Below are positions 53,137 through 61,814 of a stretch of DNA of 64,000 nt, piece after piece. How positions within the stretch are numbered: position 1 is the stretch's first letter; each line of letters begins with the position of its first letter. Made by a program: the position numbers and the translations under genes. The DNA is from Nocardioides campestrisoli. GTDB lineage: Bacteria; Actinomycetota; Actinomycetes; Propionibacteriales; Nocardioidaceae. The DNA lies in assembly GCF_013624435.2 (NCBI RefSeq), contig NZ_CP061768.1, forward strand, positions 806,001-870,000. Direction: 5' to 3'. The notes under the pieces are model-generated. The model was not told where the DNA came from. It saw only the letters and a program-made list of their open reading frames with translations, and did not search any database.

Positions 53137-54621
53137 GTGGAGCTGAGGTACCTGCCCTGGACCGACGGGTCGGCGATGCGCGTGGACCGCGACCGGGTCG
53201 GTCGTGACCCGGCGGGGCTGGGCGACGACCGGGTGACCCTGGGCTACGCGCAGTTCGAGGAGCGGGTCGAGGCCCTCGCCGAGCAGCTCGCCGAGCGCGG
53301 CCTGGGACGCGGCGACGTGCTCGCGGTCATGCTCCCGAACCGCGTCGAGCTGGTCGTGGCGATGTACGCCGCCTGGCGGCTCGGGGCAGCGGTGACGCCG
53401 GTCAACCCGGTCTTCACCGCCACCGAGGCCGACCACCAGATCGGCGACGCGAACGCACGGCTCGTGGTCAACCTCGGGCCCGAGGCGCCTACGGGCGGTC
53501 GGCCGGCGCTGCACGTCGACGACCTGCGCCGCGAGCCCCGGGGGGCGAGCGTCGCCCCGGTCGAGCTGTCGCCGGACGACCTCGCCCTGCTGATCTACAC
53601 CAGTGGGTCCACCGGCCGTCCCAAGGGCGTGATGCTCGAGCACCGGCACGCCGAGGCGATGTCGCGGACCATGGCCGAGCACATGTCGCTGACCGAGGCG
53701 GACCACTGCCTGCTGATCCTGCCGCTCTTCCACGTGAACGCGATCATGGTCAGCGTCCTCGCCACCCTGCGCACCGGCGGCCGGCTCAGCATCACCGGAC
53801 AGTTCTCGGCCAGCACGTTCTTCGACACCGTCGAGCGGCTGCGGCCCACCTTCTTCTCCGCGGTGCCGACCATCTACGCGCTGCTGGCCGCGCTGCCCGA
53901 GGAGGTCCGGCCGGACACGTCCTCGCTGCGCTTCGTGGTCTGCGGGGCGGCGCCGGTCTCCAGCGAGCTGCTCACCCGGTGCCGGGAGCGCTACGGGTTC
54001 GAGATCGTGGAGGGGTACGGCCTCACCGAGGGCACCTGCGCCTCGGCCTGCAACCCTGTCGACGGGGTGCGCAAGCTGGGCACCGTCGGGCCGGCGCTGC
54101 CGGGCCAGGAGATCCGGATCGTCGGAGCCGACGGCGGGGTGCTGCCACCCGGGGAGCCGGGGGAGGTGGTGATCTCCGGCCCGACCGTGATGCGCGGCTA
54201 CCTGGGCATGCCCGAGGCGACCGCGGAGGCGGTGCGCGACGGCTGGCTGCACACCGGCGACATCGGCCGGCTCGACGAGGACGGCTACCTCACGATCGTC
54301 GACCGGCTCAAGGACATGGTCATCCGCGGCGGGGAGAACATCTACCCCAAGGAGATCGAGGCCACCCTCACCGCCGTCGAGGGCGTCCTGGAGGCCGCCG
54401 TCGTCGGCCGCCCCGACGACCTGCTCGGCGAGGTCCCGGTCGCCTACGTCTGCCTCTACCCGGGCTCGGAGCTCACCGAGGAGTCCCTCCTCGACCACTG
54501 TCGACGTCACCTCACACGGGTGAAGGTGCCCGAGCGCATCCATCTCGTCGACACCCTGCCGAAGAACCCGATCGGCAAGATCGACAAACCCACCCTGCGC
54601 CGCTCGCTGACCACCGCCTGA
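53137..54621 (+). CDS. Acyl-CoA ligase (FadD-like, ANL superfamily)
   Basis: The 494-residue ligase has the P-loop LIYTSGSTGRPKG (152-164), the LFHVNA gate, GYGLTEGT, HTGDIGRLDEDGYLTIVDRLKDMVIRGGENIYPKEIE and the C-terminal Lys in NPIGKIDK. It makes acyl-CoA via acyl-AMP. GTG 53137 is used, with GGAGG 5 bases upstream and the Crp site just before. The DUF3556 gene follows after 44 bp and the FAD oxidoreductase after that, forming an operon. The acid it activates is unknown; DUF3556 partners in mycobacteria suggest a lipid-like acid. Confidence 0.88.
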   Translation: MELRYLPWTDGSAMRVDRDRVGRDPAGLGDDRVTLGYAQFEERVEALAEQLAERGLGRGDVLAVMLPNRVELVVAMYAAWRLGAAVTPVNPVFTATEADHQIGDANARLVVNLGPEAPTGGRPALHVDDLRREPRGASVAPVELSPDDLALLIYTSGSTGRPKGVMLEHRHAEAMSRTMAEHMSLTEADHCLLILPLFHVNAIMVSVLATLRTGGRLSITGQFSASTFFDTVERLRPTFFSAVPTIYALLAALPEEVRPDTSSLRFVVCGAAPVSSELLTRCRERYGFEIVEGYGLTEGTCASACNPVDGVRKLGTVGPALPGQEIRIVGADGGVLPPGEPGEVVISGPTVMRGYLGMPEATAEAVRDGWLHTGDIGRLDEDGYLTIVDRLKDMVIRGGENIYPKEIEATLTAVEGVLEAAVVGRPDDLLGEVPVAYVCLYPGSELTEESLLDHCRRHLTRVKVPERIHLVDTLPKNPIGKIDKPTLRRSLTTA

Positions 54622-54665
54622 CCCGGTCAGCACCCGAGCGGCTCCACGCGCCCAAGGAGCACCCT

Positions 54666-56516
54666 GTGGGATTCAAGACAGCAGACATGCCACCGATCGA
54701 CCCGGCCGAGTTCGAGCAGATGCCGGTGATGGACCGGATGCGGATCCTGGCCGTGCACTGGGCCGACTACGGCTTCGGCGGCCCGAAGCAGATGCACGCC
54801 CTGTACGTGGTCAAGACGATCCTCTTCGTCGTGGGGGGCTGGCTGGTCGTCGGCCTGACCACCTCGGGGCTCGGACTGCTCGACCTCGGAGGCTGGTGGG
54901 GCGAGCTCATCGTCTACCAGAAGCTGATGGCCTGGATCGTCCTGTGGGAGATCACCGGGCACGCCGCTTCCTGGGGGCCGCTGGCCTTCAAGTTCGGGCC
55001 GATGATCGGCGGCTGGAGGTACTGGACCAAGCCCGGCACGCTGCGGCTGCCGCCGTACCCCGGGAAGGTGCCGCTCACCGCCGGGGACTCGCGCACCGTC
55101 TTCGACGTCGTCCTCTACCTGCTGATCGTGGCCAACCTGCTCTTCCTGGTGCTCAGCCCCGGTGTGCAGACCGATGCGGCCTACAGCGAGCCCGGTCTCC
55201 TGCCCGGCTGGGCCTTCGTCAGCTACTTCGTGCTGCTGCTGGTGCTCGGGCTCCGGGACCGGGTGCCGTTCCTGGCCTCACGGCCGGAGCAGTACGCGGT
55301 GGTGATGCTCGCCTTCGGCGTGCTGAGCAGCCACGTCGACATGGTCCTGGTCGCCAAGATCGCCATGGTGACCATCTGGCTGGGTGCCGCGGTCTCCAAG
55401 TTCGGCCACCACGTGACCCTGGTGGTCCAGGCGATGATGAGCAACACGCCGTGGCTGACGTCGAAGAGGTTCAAGCGCACCCTCTACCGCGACGTGGCGA
55501 ACGAGGACCTGCTGCCCACCCGGGCGGCCAGCGGCTGGGCCCACCTCGGCGGCACCGCCGTCGAGCTCGTGCTGCCCATGGTGCTGCTCTTCTCGACCAA
55601 CTGGACGGTGACCTGGCTGGCCGTCGCAGGGATGGTCTTCTTCCACTTCTTCATCTACTCCACCTACCCGCTGGCGGTCCCGCTGGAGTGGAACATCTTC
55701 TTCATGTTCGTCACCCCGTTCCTGTTCGGGGGGTTCTTCGCGGGCGACGGCTACTCGATGTTCGACTTCTCCAGCCCGTGGATCCTGGCCGCCGCGCTGG
55801 TGCTCTTCCTGACCGGTCCGATCCTGGGCAACCTCAAGCCCGAGTGGGTCTCGTTCCTGATCTCCATGCGGCAGTACGCCGGCAACTGGGCCTCGGGGAC
55901 GATGGCGTTCCGGATGAACGACTGCGAGTCCAAGCTCGACGCCGGCCTGACCAAGACCATGGACATCCAGCGTGAGCAGGTCGCCAAGCTGTACGGCTAC
56001 GAGGTCGCGGAGATCTTCCTGCAGAAGTGCGTGGCGTTCCGGTCGATGCACAGCCACGGCCGCGCGCACCTCTCGCTCCTCCAGCGCCATCTGGACTCCA
56101 TGGAGAACTACCGCCTGCGCGAGGGCGAGGTCGTGTGCACCGTGCTCGTGGGCTGGCAGTTCGGCGACGGCCACCTCTTCGACGAGCGGACCATCGCCTC
56201 GGTCCAGGCCAGGTGCCACTTCGAGCCCGGGGAGTTCGTGATGGCCTTCACCGAGTCCCAGCCGATCCACAAGCGGACCGTCCAGTACAAGGTGGTCGAC
56301 GCCGCCCTCGGCGTCGTGGAGCGCGGCTACTACGAGGTCAAGGATGCGGTCTCGGTGCAGCCGTGGATCCCGGACGGCCCGATCCCGCACCGGGTCACCT
56401 GGCGCCTGCCGGGTTACCAGCCGGCCGGGGACTTCGTGCACCCGACGCCGCAGGCGGCGGCTCATGCGCCCAGACCCGGACGCCGCACACGCCCCAGTGG
56501 GAAGGTCACTGCGTGA
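54666..56516 (+). CDS. DUF3556 family transmembrane protein
   Basis: This 616-residue protein matches the mycobacterial DUF3556 family over its whole length. It starts VGFKTADMPPIDPAEFEQMPVMDRMRILAVHWADYGFG, has about ten membrane segments (roughly 40-410) with the conserved loops WRYWTKPGTLRLPPYPGKVPLTAGDSRT, GAAVSKFGHHVTLVVQAMMSNTPWL and VPLEWNIFFMFV. A soluble C-terminal half contains FRSMHSHGRAHLSLLQR, WQFGDGHLF and RCHFEPGEF. Function unknown; the plan recalls HTTM-type membrane enzymes (weak inference). AAGGAG precedes the GTG. Its stop overlaps the oxidoreductase start. Confidence 0.85.
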   Translation: MGFKTADMPPIDPAEFEQMPVMDRMRILAVHWADYGFGGPKQMHALYVVKTILFVVGGWLVVGLTTSGLGLLDLGGWWGELIVYQKLMAWIVLWEITGHAASWGPLAFKFGPMIGGWRYWTKPGTLRLPPYPGKVPLTAGDSRTVFDVVLYLLIVANLLFLVLSPGVQTDAAYSEPGLLPGWAFVSYFVLLLVLGLRDRVPFLASRPEQYAVVMLAFGVLSSHVDMVLVAKIAMVTIWLGAAVSKFGHHVTLVVQAMMSNTPWLTSKRFKRTLYRDVANEDLLPTRAASGWAHLGGTAVELVLPMVLLFSTNWTVTWLAVAGMVFFHFFIYSTYPLAVPLEWNIFFMFVTPFLFGGFFAGDGYSMFDFSSPWILAAALVLFLTGPILGNLKPEWVSFLISMRQYAGNWASGTMAFRMNDCESKLDAGLTKTMDIQREQVAKLYGYEVAEIFLQKCVAFRSMHSHGRAHLSLLQRHLDSMENYRLREGEVVCTVLVGWQFGDGHLFDERTIASVQARCHFEPGEFVMAFTESQPIHKRTVQYKVVDAALGVVERGYYEVKDAVSVQPWIPDGPIPHRVTWRLPGYQPAGDFVHPTPQAAAHAPRPGRRTRPSGKVTA

Positions 56517-57982
56517 GAGATGCTGCCGGTGGTCGCCCCCGACGTCGTACGAACCGCGCCGTGGTGGTCGGCAGCGGGCCCAACGGGCTCGCTGCCGCCC
56601 TCACCCTCGCCGCCGAGGGGTTCGACGTGGAGGTGCTCGAGGCCGCCGACACCGTGGGGGGAGGGACCCGGAGCAGCGAGCTCACCCTGCCGGGGCTGGT
56701 GCACGACGAGTGCTCGGGGTTCCACCCCCTGGCCGTGGACACCGCGTTCTCCCGCCGCTTCGACCTGGCGGCCCACGGGCTGGTGTGGCGCTGGCCCGAG
56801 GTGCAGTACGCCCACCCGCTGGACGGCGGCCGCGGTGGCGCGGCGTGGCGCTCGGTCGCCGACACCGTCGTGGGGCTGGGTGAGGACGGCAGGGCCTGGC
56901 GGCAGGTCTTCGGCTGGTTGGCCCCTCGGTTCGGCGACATCTCCGAGGACTTCCTGCGGCCGATGGTGCACGTGCCCGCCCACCCGGTGAAGCTCGCGCG
57001 CTTCGGCGCACTGTCCCTGCTCCCGGCCGCGGTGCTGGCCAGGCACTGGTCCACCGAGGAGGCCCGCGCGCTCTTCGCCGGCGTGGCCGCGCACGCGCTG
57101 CGACCCTTCTCCTCGCCGGTCTCCTCCGCCATCGGGGTGGCGCTCGGGACGGCCGCCCACACCTACGGCTGGCCCGTGGCAGAGGGCGGCTCGGGCTCGA
57201 TCAGTCGCGCCATGGTCTCCCTGCTGGGCGAGCACGGCGGGAAGGTGACTACCGGCGTGCGGGTCGACTCGGTCGACGAGCTCGGGGAGGCGGACGTGGT
57301 GATGCTCGACGTGGCACCCGCGGCCGCGGCCCGGATGCTCGGCTCCCGGATGCCCGCCCGGATCTCGTCGTCGCTGACCCGGTACCGGCACGGCCCCGGC
57401 GTCTTCAAGGTGGAGTTCGCGGTCGCCGGCGGCGTTCCGTGGGAGCACGAGGAGTCTCGGTACGCGGGCACCGTCCATGTCGGCGGCTCGTTCGAGGAGG
57501 TCGCGGCCGCGGAGCGCGACGTGCACCGGGGCCGGATGCCGGCGCGACCCTTCCTCCTGGTGGGCCAGCAGTACCTGGCCGATCCCACGCGGGGCACCGG
57601 TGACGCCGTCCCTCTCTACGCCTACGCCCACGTGCCGGCCGGCTGGGACGGCGACGCGACCGCCGCCATCGAGGCGCAGCTCGAGCGGTTCGCCCCCGGC
57701 TTCTCCGAGCGGATCCTGGCCCGGCACGTCCGCTCGACCGCGGAGATGGCCCGGCACAACCCCAACTACGTGGGTGGCGACGTGGTGACCGGCGCCAACG
57801 ACGGGCTCCAGCTGGTCTTCCGGCCGCGGGTCGCCCTGGACCCGTACTCGCTCGGGGTGCCCGGGGTCTACCTGTGCTCGGCCGCGACGCCGCCGGGAGC
57901 GGGGGCGCACGGCATGTGCGGGTGGAACGCCGCCCGCTCGGCCTTGCGCGACCTCGGGGTGGCTACGTCGCCGAAGCGTTAG
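56513..57982 (+). CDS. FAD-dependent oxidoreductase (phytoene desaturase/CrtI-like family)
   Basis: The 489-residue protein has the FAD dinucleotide motif VVVGSGPNGLAAALTLAAEGFDVEVLEAADTVGGGTRS (about 20-55) and ends with the second flavin contact GVYLCSAATPPGAGAHGMCGWNAA. It belongs to the NAD(P)/FAD-dependent oxidoreductases related to carotenoid desaturases and all-trans-retinol saturase. The substrate is unknown. GTG 56513 overlaps the DUF3556 stop as GTGA, so the two proteins are produced together. It probably works on the membrane-bound or CoA-activated product of the two upstream genes (inference). Confidence 0.83.
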   Translation: MRDAAGGRPRRRTNRAVVVGSGPNGLAAALTLAAEGFDVEVLEAADTVGGGTRSSELTLPGLVHDECSGFHPLAVDTAFSRRFDLAAHGLVWRWPEVQYAHPLDGGRGGAAWRSVADTVVGLGEDGRAWRQVFGWLAPRFGDISEDFLRPMVHVPAHPVKLARFGALSLLPAAVLARHWSTEEARALFAGVAAHALRPFSSPVSSAIGVALGTAAHTYGWPVAEGGSGSISRAMVSLLGEHGGKVTTGVRVDSVDELGEADVVMLDVAPAAAARMLGSRMPARISSSLTRYRHGPGVFKVEFAVAGGVPWEHEESRYAGTVHVGGSFEEVAAAERDVHRGRMPARPFLLVGQQYLADPTRGTGDAVPLYAYAHVPAGWDGDATAAIEAQLERFAPGFSERILARHVRSTAEMARHNPNYVGGDVVTGANDGLQLVFRPRVALDPYSLGVPGVYLCSAATPPGAGAHGMCGWNAARSALRDLGVATSPKR

Positions 57983-57984
57983 GG

Positions 57985-58000
57985 TGTGCCCCACGTCACT
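57985..58000. promoter_or_regulatory. Weak Crp/GlxR-like site before the PucR gene
   Basis: TGTGC-CCCACG-TCACT keeps 8 of 10 consensus positions and sits 19-34 bases upstream of the PucR GTG. The spacing is right, but the two changes make it uncertain. Confidence 0.35.
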
Positions 58001-58018
58001 CTGCGGAGGAGGTCGAGC

Positions 58019-59317
58019 GTGAGCCAACGCCTGGAGCGCCGCCTCGCAGCGGCCGGAGCGTCGGAGGCGGCCCAGCTCCGTGACCTGGTGGCGGTCGTCG
58101 CGGAGCGTCTCGGTGAGCGCCACCAGGAGCTCAACGACTCCATGAACGAGGCGATCGAGCAGGCGATAGACGACCTCGACGACTCCGAGCTGACCGGGAT
58201 GCTGCACGCCAGCGTCGAGGGCAACATCGCCACGATCCTGCACATGCTCCGCAACGACATCCCGTTGGAGAAGCAGCAGCCGGTCACCGCCGCGTCCGAG
58301 TACGCCGTACGCCTGGCCCGTGCCGGCGTCAGCGCCGCACCGCTGCGCCGGGCCTACCACATCGGCAGCGACGACCTCCTGGCCTGGTTCTTCGAGGAGA
58401 TCGAGCGGCTCGACTGCGCCATCGACCTCAAGCTGCGGCTGCTGCACCACATGGCCGGCTGGCTGCACACCTACGTCGACTGGATCACCCGGGTGGTGAT
58501 GGACGTCCACGAGGAGGAGCGACAGGCCCTGCTCCTCCAGAACGCCTCCGACGTCTCCCAGCTGGTCCAGCGGGTGCTCGACCGTGAGCCGGTCGACCTC
58601 GAGCACTTCGCCCGCACCACCGGCTACCGGCTCGACCACGAGCACCTCGCCATGGTGCTCTGGGTGGAGGGAGGCAACCAGGGTGTCGACCTGATCGACC
58701 GGCTGCGCTCCAGCGCGCAGGTCGCGGCGTCCGCCCTGAGGAGCGCCTCGCACCTGTTCACGCCCGTGGACCGCAGCACTGCACGGGTCTGGTTCGGCGT
58801 GCAGGGCGGAGGCCCGGACGACGTGGCGGCACTGCGCGCGGTGCTGTCCCGGACCCCGGAGATCCGCGCTGCCCTGGGGGCGCCGAGCCACCGGGTGGTG
58901 GGCTTCCGGCGCTCGCTGGAGCAGGCGAGCGCGGTGCGGGGCATCGCCGCCGCCGCTCCCTCCGAGCGCAACCAGGTCGTCTCCTACGGCGACGACGGGA
59001 TGGCGGTGATCGCGCTCCTGGCCCGTGACCTGCCCGCGGCGCGGCGCTGGGTCGGTGAGGTGCTGGGCGCGCTGGCCCATGACACCGAGGGCGCGGCGCG
59101 GCTCCGGGAGACCGTCCGGGTCTACCTCGCCACCGGCTCGATGACCGACACCTCCGAGCGGCTGGTGCTGCACCGCAACACCGTGAAGTACCGGCTGGCC
59201 AAGGCGGAGGCCGCGCGGGGACGTCCGGTGGTCGAAGGGCGGCTCGACCTCGAGCTGGCCCTGCACGCGTGCCACGTCCTGGGCGCGGTGGTGCTCCGGG
59301 CTCCCGAGCAGCCCTAG
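58019..59317 (+). CDS. PucR/CdaR-type transcriptional regulator
   Basis: A 432-residue regulator. The N-terminal two thirds is helical and may be a GGDEF-like/RsbT-type sensor (MNEAIEQAIDDLDDSELTGMLHASVEGNIATILHML and a conserved RRAYHIGSDDLLAWFFEEIE). The C-terminus holds the PucR HTH: YLATGSMTDTSERLVLHRNTVKYRLAKAEAARGR (about 375-410). GGAGGAGG lies before the GTG. It follows the oxidoreductase after 36 bp and precedes cstA. It could govern the ligase-DUF3556-oxidoreductase operon; this is inferred from proximity. Confidence 0.85.
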   Translation: MSQRLERRLAAAGASEAAQLRDLVAVVAERLGERHQELNDSMNEAIEQAIDDLDDSELTGMLHASVEGNIATILHMLRNDIPLEKQQPVTAASEYAVRLARAGVSAAPLRRAYHIGSDDLLAWFFEEIERLDCAIDLKLRLLHHMAGWLHTYVDWITRVVMDVHEEERQALLLQNASDVSQLVQRVLDREPVDLEHFARTTGYRLDHEHLAMVLWVEGGNQGVDLIDRLRSSAQVAASALRSASHLFTPVDRSTARVWFGVQGGGPDDVAALRAVLSRTPEIRAALGAPSHRVVGFRRSLEQASAVRGIAAAAPSERNQVVSYGDDGMAVIALLARDLPAARRWVGEVLGALAHDTEGAARLRETVRVYLATGSMTDTSERLVLHRNTVKYRLAKAEAARGRPVVEGRLDLELALHACHVLGAVVLRAPEQP

Positions 59318-59346
59318 CGACCCCACCGCCGGTCGGCGTTGCCTCT

Positions 59347-59362
59347 TGTGATCCACCTCACA
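59347..59362. promoter_or_regulatory. Crp/GlxR binding site (perfect consensus) before cstA
   Basis: TGTGA-TCCACC-TCACA matches the Crp/GlxR consensus at all ten positions and lies 66-81 bases upstream of the cstA ATG. CstA is a classical cAMP-Crp-activated gene, which supports the call. Confidence 0.78.
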
Positions 59363-59427
59363 GCGGAGTACCAATCAGGGGTGGCTCGCGTCCCGGCCCG
59401 GGGAGCGGCCGTTCTCGGAGGAGTGCC

Positions 59428-61638
59428 ATGTCCCAGCAGACGACCCGCGCCGTCCCCACCCAGCCCCCGCCGCCCTCGGGACGTCCAGGGGCGGTCTCCA
59501 CCTCGGTCTGGATCCTGATCGCGCTGATCGGCGCGACCTGCTGGACCGTGCTGGCGCTCTCCCGGGGGGAGGAGGTCTCGGCGCTGTGGATCCTGTTCGC
59601 CGCGCTCTCCTCCTACGCGATCGCCTACCGGTTCTACGCCCGGTTCATCGCCTACAAGGTGCTTCAGGTCGACGACGCGCGCGCGACCCCGGCCGAGCGG
59701 CTGGAGAACGGCCGCGACTTCGACGTCACCCAGCGCCACGTCCTCTTCGGCCACCACTTCGCGGCGATCGCCGGCGCCGGACCGCTGGTGGGTCCGGTGC
59801 TGGCCGCGCAGATGGGCTACCTGCCCGGCACGATCTGGATCATCGTCGGCGTCATCTTCGCCGGCGCCGTGCAGGACATGGTGGTGCTCTTCTTCTCCAT
59901 GCGCCGCGACGGCAAGTCGCTGGGCCAGATGGTGCGCGAGGAGATCGGGCTGGTCGGCGGGATCGCCGCGCTGATCGCCGTCTTCGCGATCATGATCATC
60001 ATCCTGGCGGTGCTCGCCCTGGTGGTGGTCAACGCCCTGGCCGAGTCGCCGTGGGGCGTCTTCTCGATCGGGTTGACCGTCCCGATCGCGCTCTTCATGG
60101 GCTTCTACCTGCGCGTGCTGCGACCCGGCCGGGTCGCCGAGGTGACTGTGATCGGCGTGGTCCTGCTGCTCCTGGCCATCATCGGCGGCGGGTACGTCGA
60201 CTCCTGGGGCCTGGAGGGTGCGCTCACCCTGTCCAAGGAGCAGCTGACCCTGGCGCTGGTGGTCTACGGCTTCGTCGCCTCGATCCTCCCGGTGTGGATG
60301 CTGCTCACCCCGCGTGACTACCTGTCCACCTTCATGAAGATCGGCGTGATCGTGCTGCTCGCGGTCGGCCTGGTGATCGCCAACCCGGTGCTGCAGAGCC
60401 CGGCGGTGACCGACTTCGCCATCGACGGCGACGGCCCGGTCTTCGCGGGCAAGCTCTTCCCGTTCGTCTTCATCACCATCGCCTGCGGGGCCCTGTCGGG
60501 GTTCCACGCACTGATCTCGTCGGGCACCACCCCGAAGATGGTGCAGAAGGAGAGCCAGGTCCGGATGATCGGCTACGGCGGGATGCTGATGGAGTCGTTC
60601 GTCGCGATCAGCGCCCTGATCGCCGCGTGCGTGATCGACCCGGGTCTCTACTACGCGATCAACTCCCCGGCGGGAGTGACCGGCGTCGACCCGACGACGG
60701 CCGCGGAGTTCGTCACCAACCTCGGCTTCTCGATCAGCCCGGCGGACATCCAAGCCGCCGCCGCGTCGGTCGAGGAGGAGACGCTGATCTCGCGCACGGG
60801 CGGCGCGCCCACCCTGGCCTTCGGCATCTCGTCGGTCTTCTCCGAGGCGTTCGGCGGCGGGCTGGCCGCCTTCTGGTACCACTTCGCAATCATGTTCGAG
60901 GCGCTGTTCATCCTCACCGCCGTCGACGCCGGCACCCGGGTGGGCCGGTTCATGCTGCAGGACACGGTGGGCAACCTCTGGCCCCGGTACGCCGACCTGT
61001 CCTGGAAGCCCGCCTCCTGGTCGGCGAGCGCGGTGGTGGTCGCGCTGTGGGGCTACATGCTGTACGTCGGTGTGACCGACCCGCTCGGCGGGATCAACCA
61101 GCTCTTCCCGCTCTTCGGCATCGCCAACCAGCTGCTCGCGGCGATCGCGCTCACCCTGTGCGCGACCCTGCTGATCAAGCACGGCAAGGCCAAATGGGTC
61201 TGGGTGCCCGGCATCGGACTGGTCTGGGACCTGGTGGTCACCATGACCGCCAGCTGGCAGAAGGTCTTCTCCGACAACCCGGCGATCGGCTACTTCTCCC
61301 AGCGCTCCCGGTACGCCGAGGCGCGCGACGCCGGCGAGCTGCTGGCCCCCGCAGCCGACCCCGACCAGATGGACCAGATCATCTTCAACTCCACGCTCAA
61401 CGGGACGCTGCAGGCGCTCTTCGCGCTGCTGGTGATCGTGGTGGTGGTCAACGCCCTGGTGGTGTGCGTGCAGGCCCTGCGTGCCGGCGGCCTGCCGACC
61501 ACCGAGGTGCCGGCGCAGCCGTCGTACCTGGTCGCCCCGGCGGACTTCTTCGCCACCCCCGAGGAGAAGGAGGCGATCCGCCGCTGGGAGGAGAGCGAGC
61601 CGATGTCGGTCCGGGGGACGTGGGACGAGCGGCCGTGA
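59428..61638 (+). CDS. cstA: Carbon starvation protein A (pyruvate/peptide transporter)
   Basis: The 736-residue membrane protein is CstA over its full length: ALSSYAIAYRFYARFIAYKVLQVDDARATPAERLENGRDFDVTQRHVLFGHHFAAIAGAGPLVGPVLAAQMGYLPG region near the N-terminus and about 16-18 membrane segments, with GALSGFHALISSGTTPKMV, DAGTRVGRFMLQD and FGIANQLLAAIAL. In enterics CstA with YbdD imports pyruvate; peptide uptake has also been reported. GGAGGAG precedes the ATG and a perfect Crp site lies upstream. The stop overlaps the small ybdD-like gene (GTGA). Confidence 0.93.
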   Translation: MSQQTTRAVPTQPPPPSGRPGAVSTSVWILIALIGATCWTVLALSRGEEVSALWILFAALSSYAIAYRFYARFIAYKVLQVDDARATPAERLENGRDFDVTQRHVLFGHHFAAIAGAGPLVGPVLAAQMGYLPGTIWIIVGVIFAGAVQDMVVLFFSMRRDGKSLGQMVREEIGLVGGIAALIAVFAIMIIILAVLALVVVNALAESPWGVFSIGLTVPIALFMGFYLRVLRPGRVAEVTVIGVVLLLLAIIGGGYVDSWGLEGALTLSKEQLTLALVVYGFVASILPVWMLLTPRDYLSTFMKIGVIVLLAVGLVIANPVLQSPAVTDFAIDGDGPVFAGKLFPFVFITIACGALSGFHALISSGTTPKMVQKESQVRMIGYGGMLMESFVAISALIAACVIDPGLYYAINSPAGVTGVDPTTAAEFVTNLGFSISPADIQAAAASVEEETLISRTGGAPTLAFGISSVFSEAFGGGLAAFWYHFAIMFEALFILTAVDAGTRVGRFMLQDTVGNLWPRYADLSWKPASWSASAVVVALWGYMLYVGVTDPLGGINQLFPLFGIANQLLAAIALTLCATLLIKHGKAKWVWVPGIGLVWDLVVTMTASWQKVFSDNPAIGYFSQRSRYAEARDAGELLAPAADPDQMDQIIFNSTLNGTLQALFALLVIVVVVNALVVCVQALRAGGLPTTEVPAQPSYLVAPADFFATPEEKEAIRRWEESEPMSVRGTWDERP

Positions 61639-61805
61639 GCGTCGCGCGCGTGTGGCGGCTCGTCCGCGAGTTCACCGGAGAGGCGAAGTGGGACGACTAC
61701 CTCGGCGAGTGCCGCCGGCTCGGGGTCGAGCCGATGACCCGGCGGGAGTTCGAACGCCACCGGGCCGAGCACCTGGAGTCCTCGGCCCGGTCGCGGTGTT
61801 GTTGA
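61635..61805 (+). CDS. YbdD/YjiX family small protein, CstA partner
   Basis: This 56-residue gene is short but complete: RVWRLVREFTGEAKWDDYLGECRRLGVEPMTRREFERHRAEH is the YbdD (DUF466) signature. In E. coli the CstA-YbdD pair is needed for pyruvate uptake. GTG 61635 overlaps the CstA stop as GTGA, so the two proteins are made together. The last residues (SSARSRCC) are not conserved. It faces the SDR gene tail-to-tail with a 9-bp gap. Confidence 0.88.
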   Translation: MSVARVWRLVREFTGEAKWDDYLGECRRLGVEPMTRREFERHRAEHLESSARSRCC

Positions 61806-61814
61806 AGGACTGCG

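Noticed and set aside
53137..57982. Carotenoid biosynthetic cluster, because of the CrtI-like protein
   Set aside because: No phytoene synthase, geranylgeranyl synthase or cyclase is present; the oxidoreductase family is broad.
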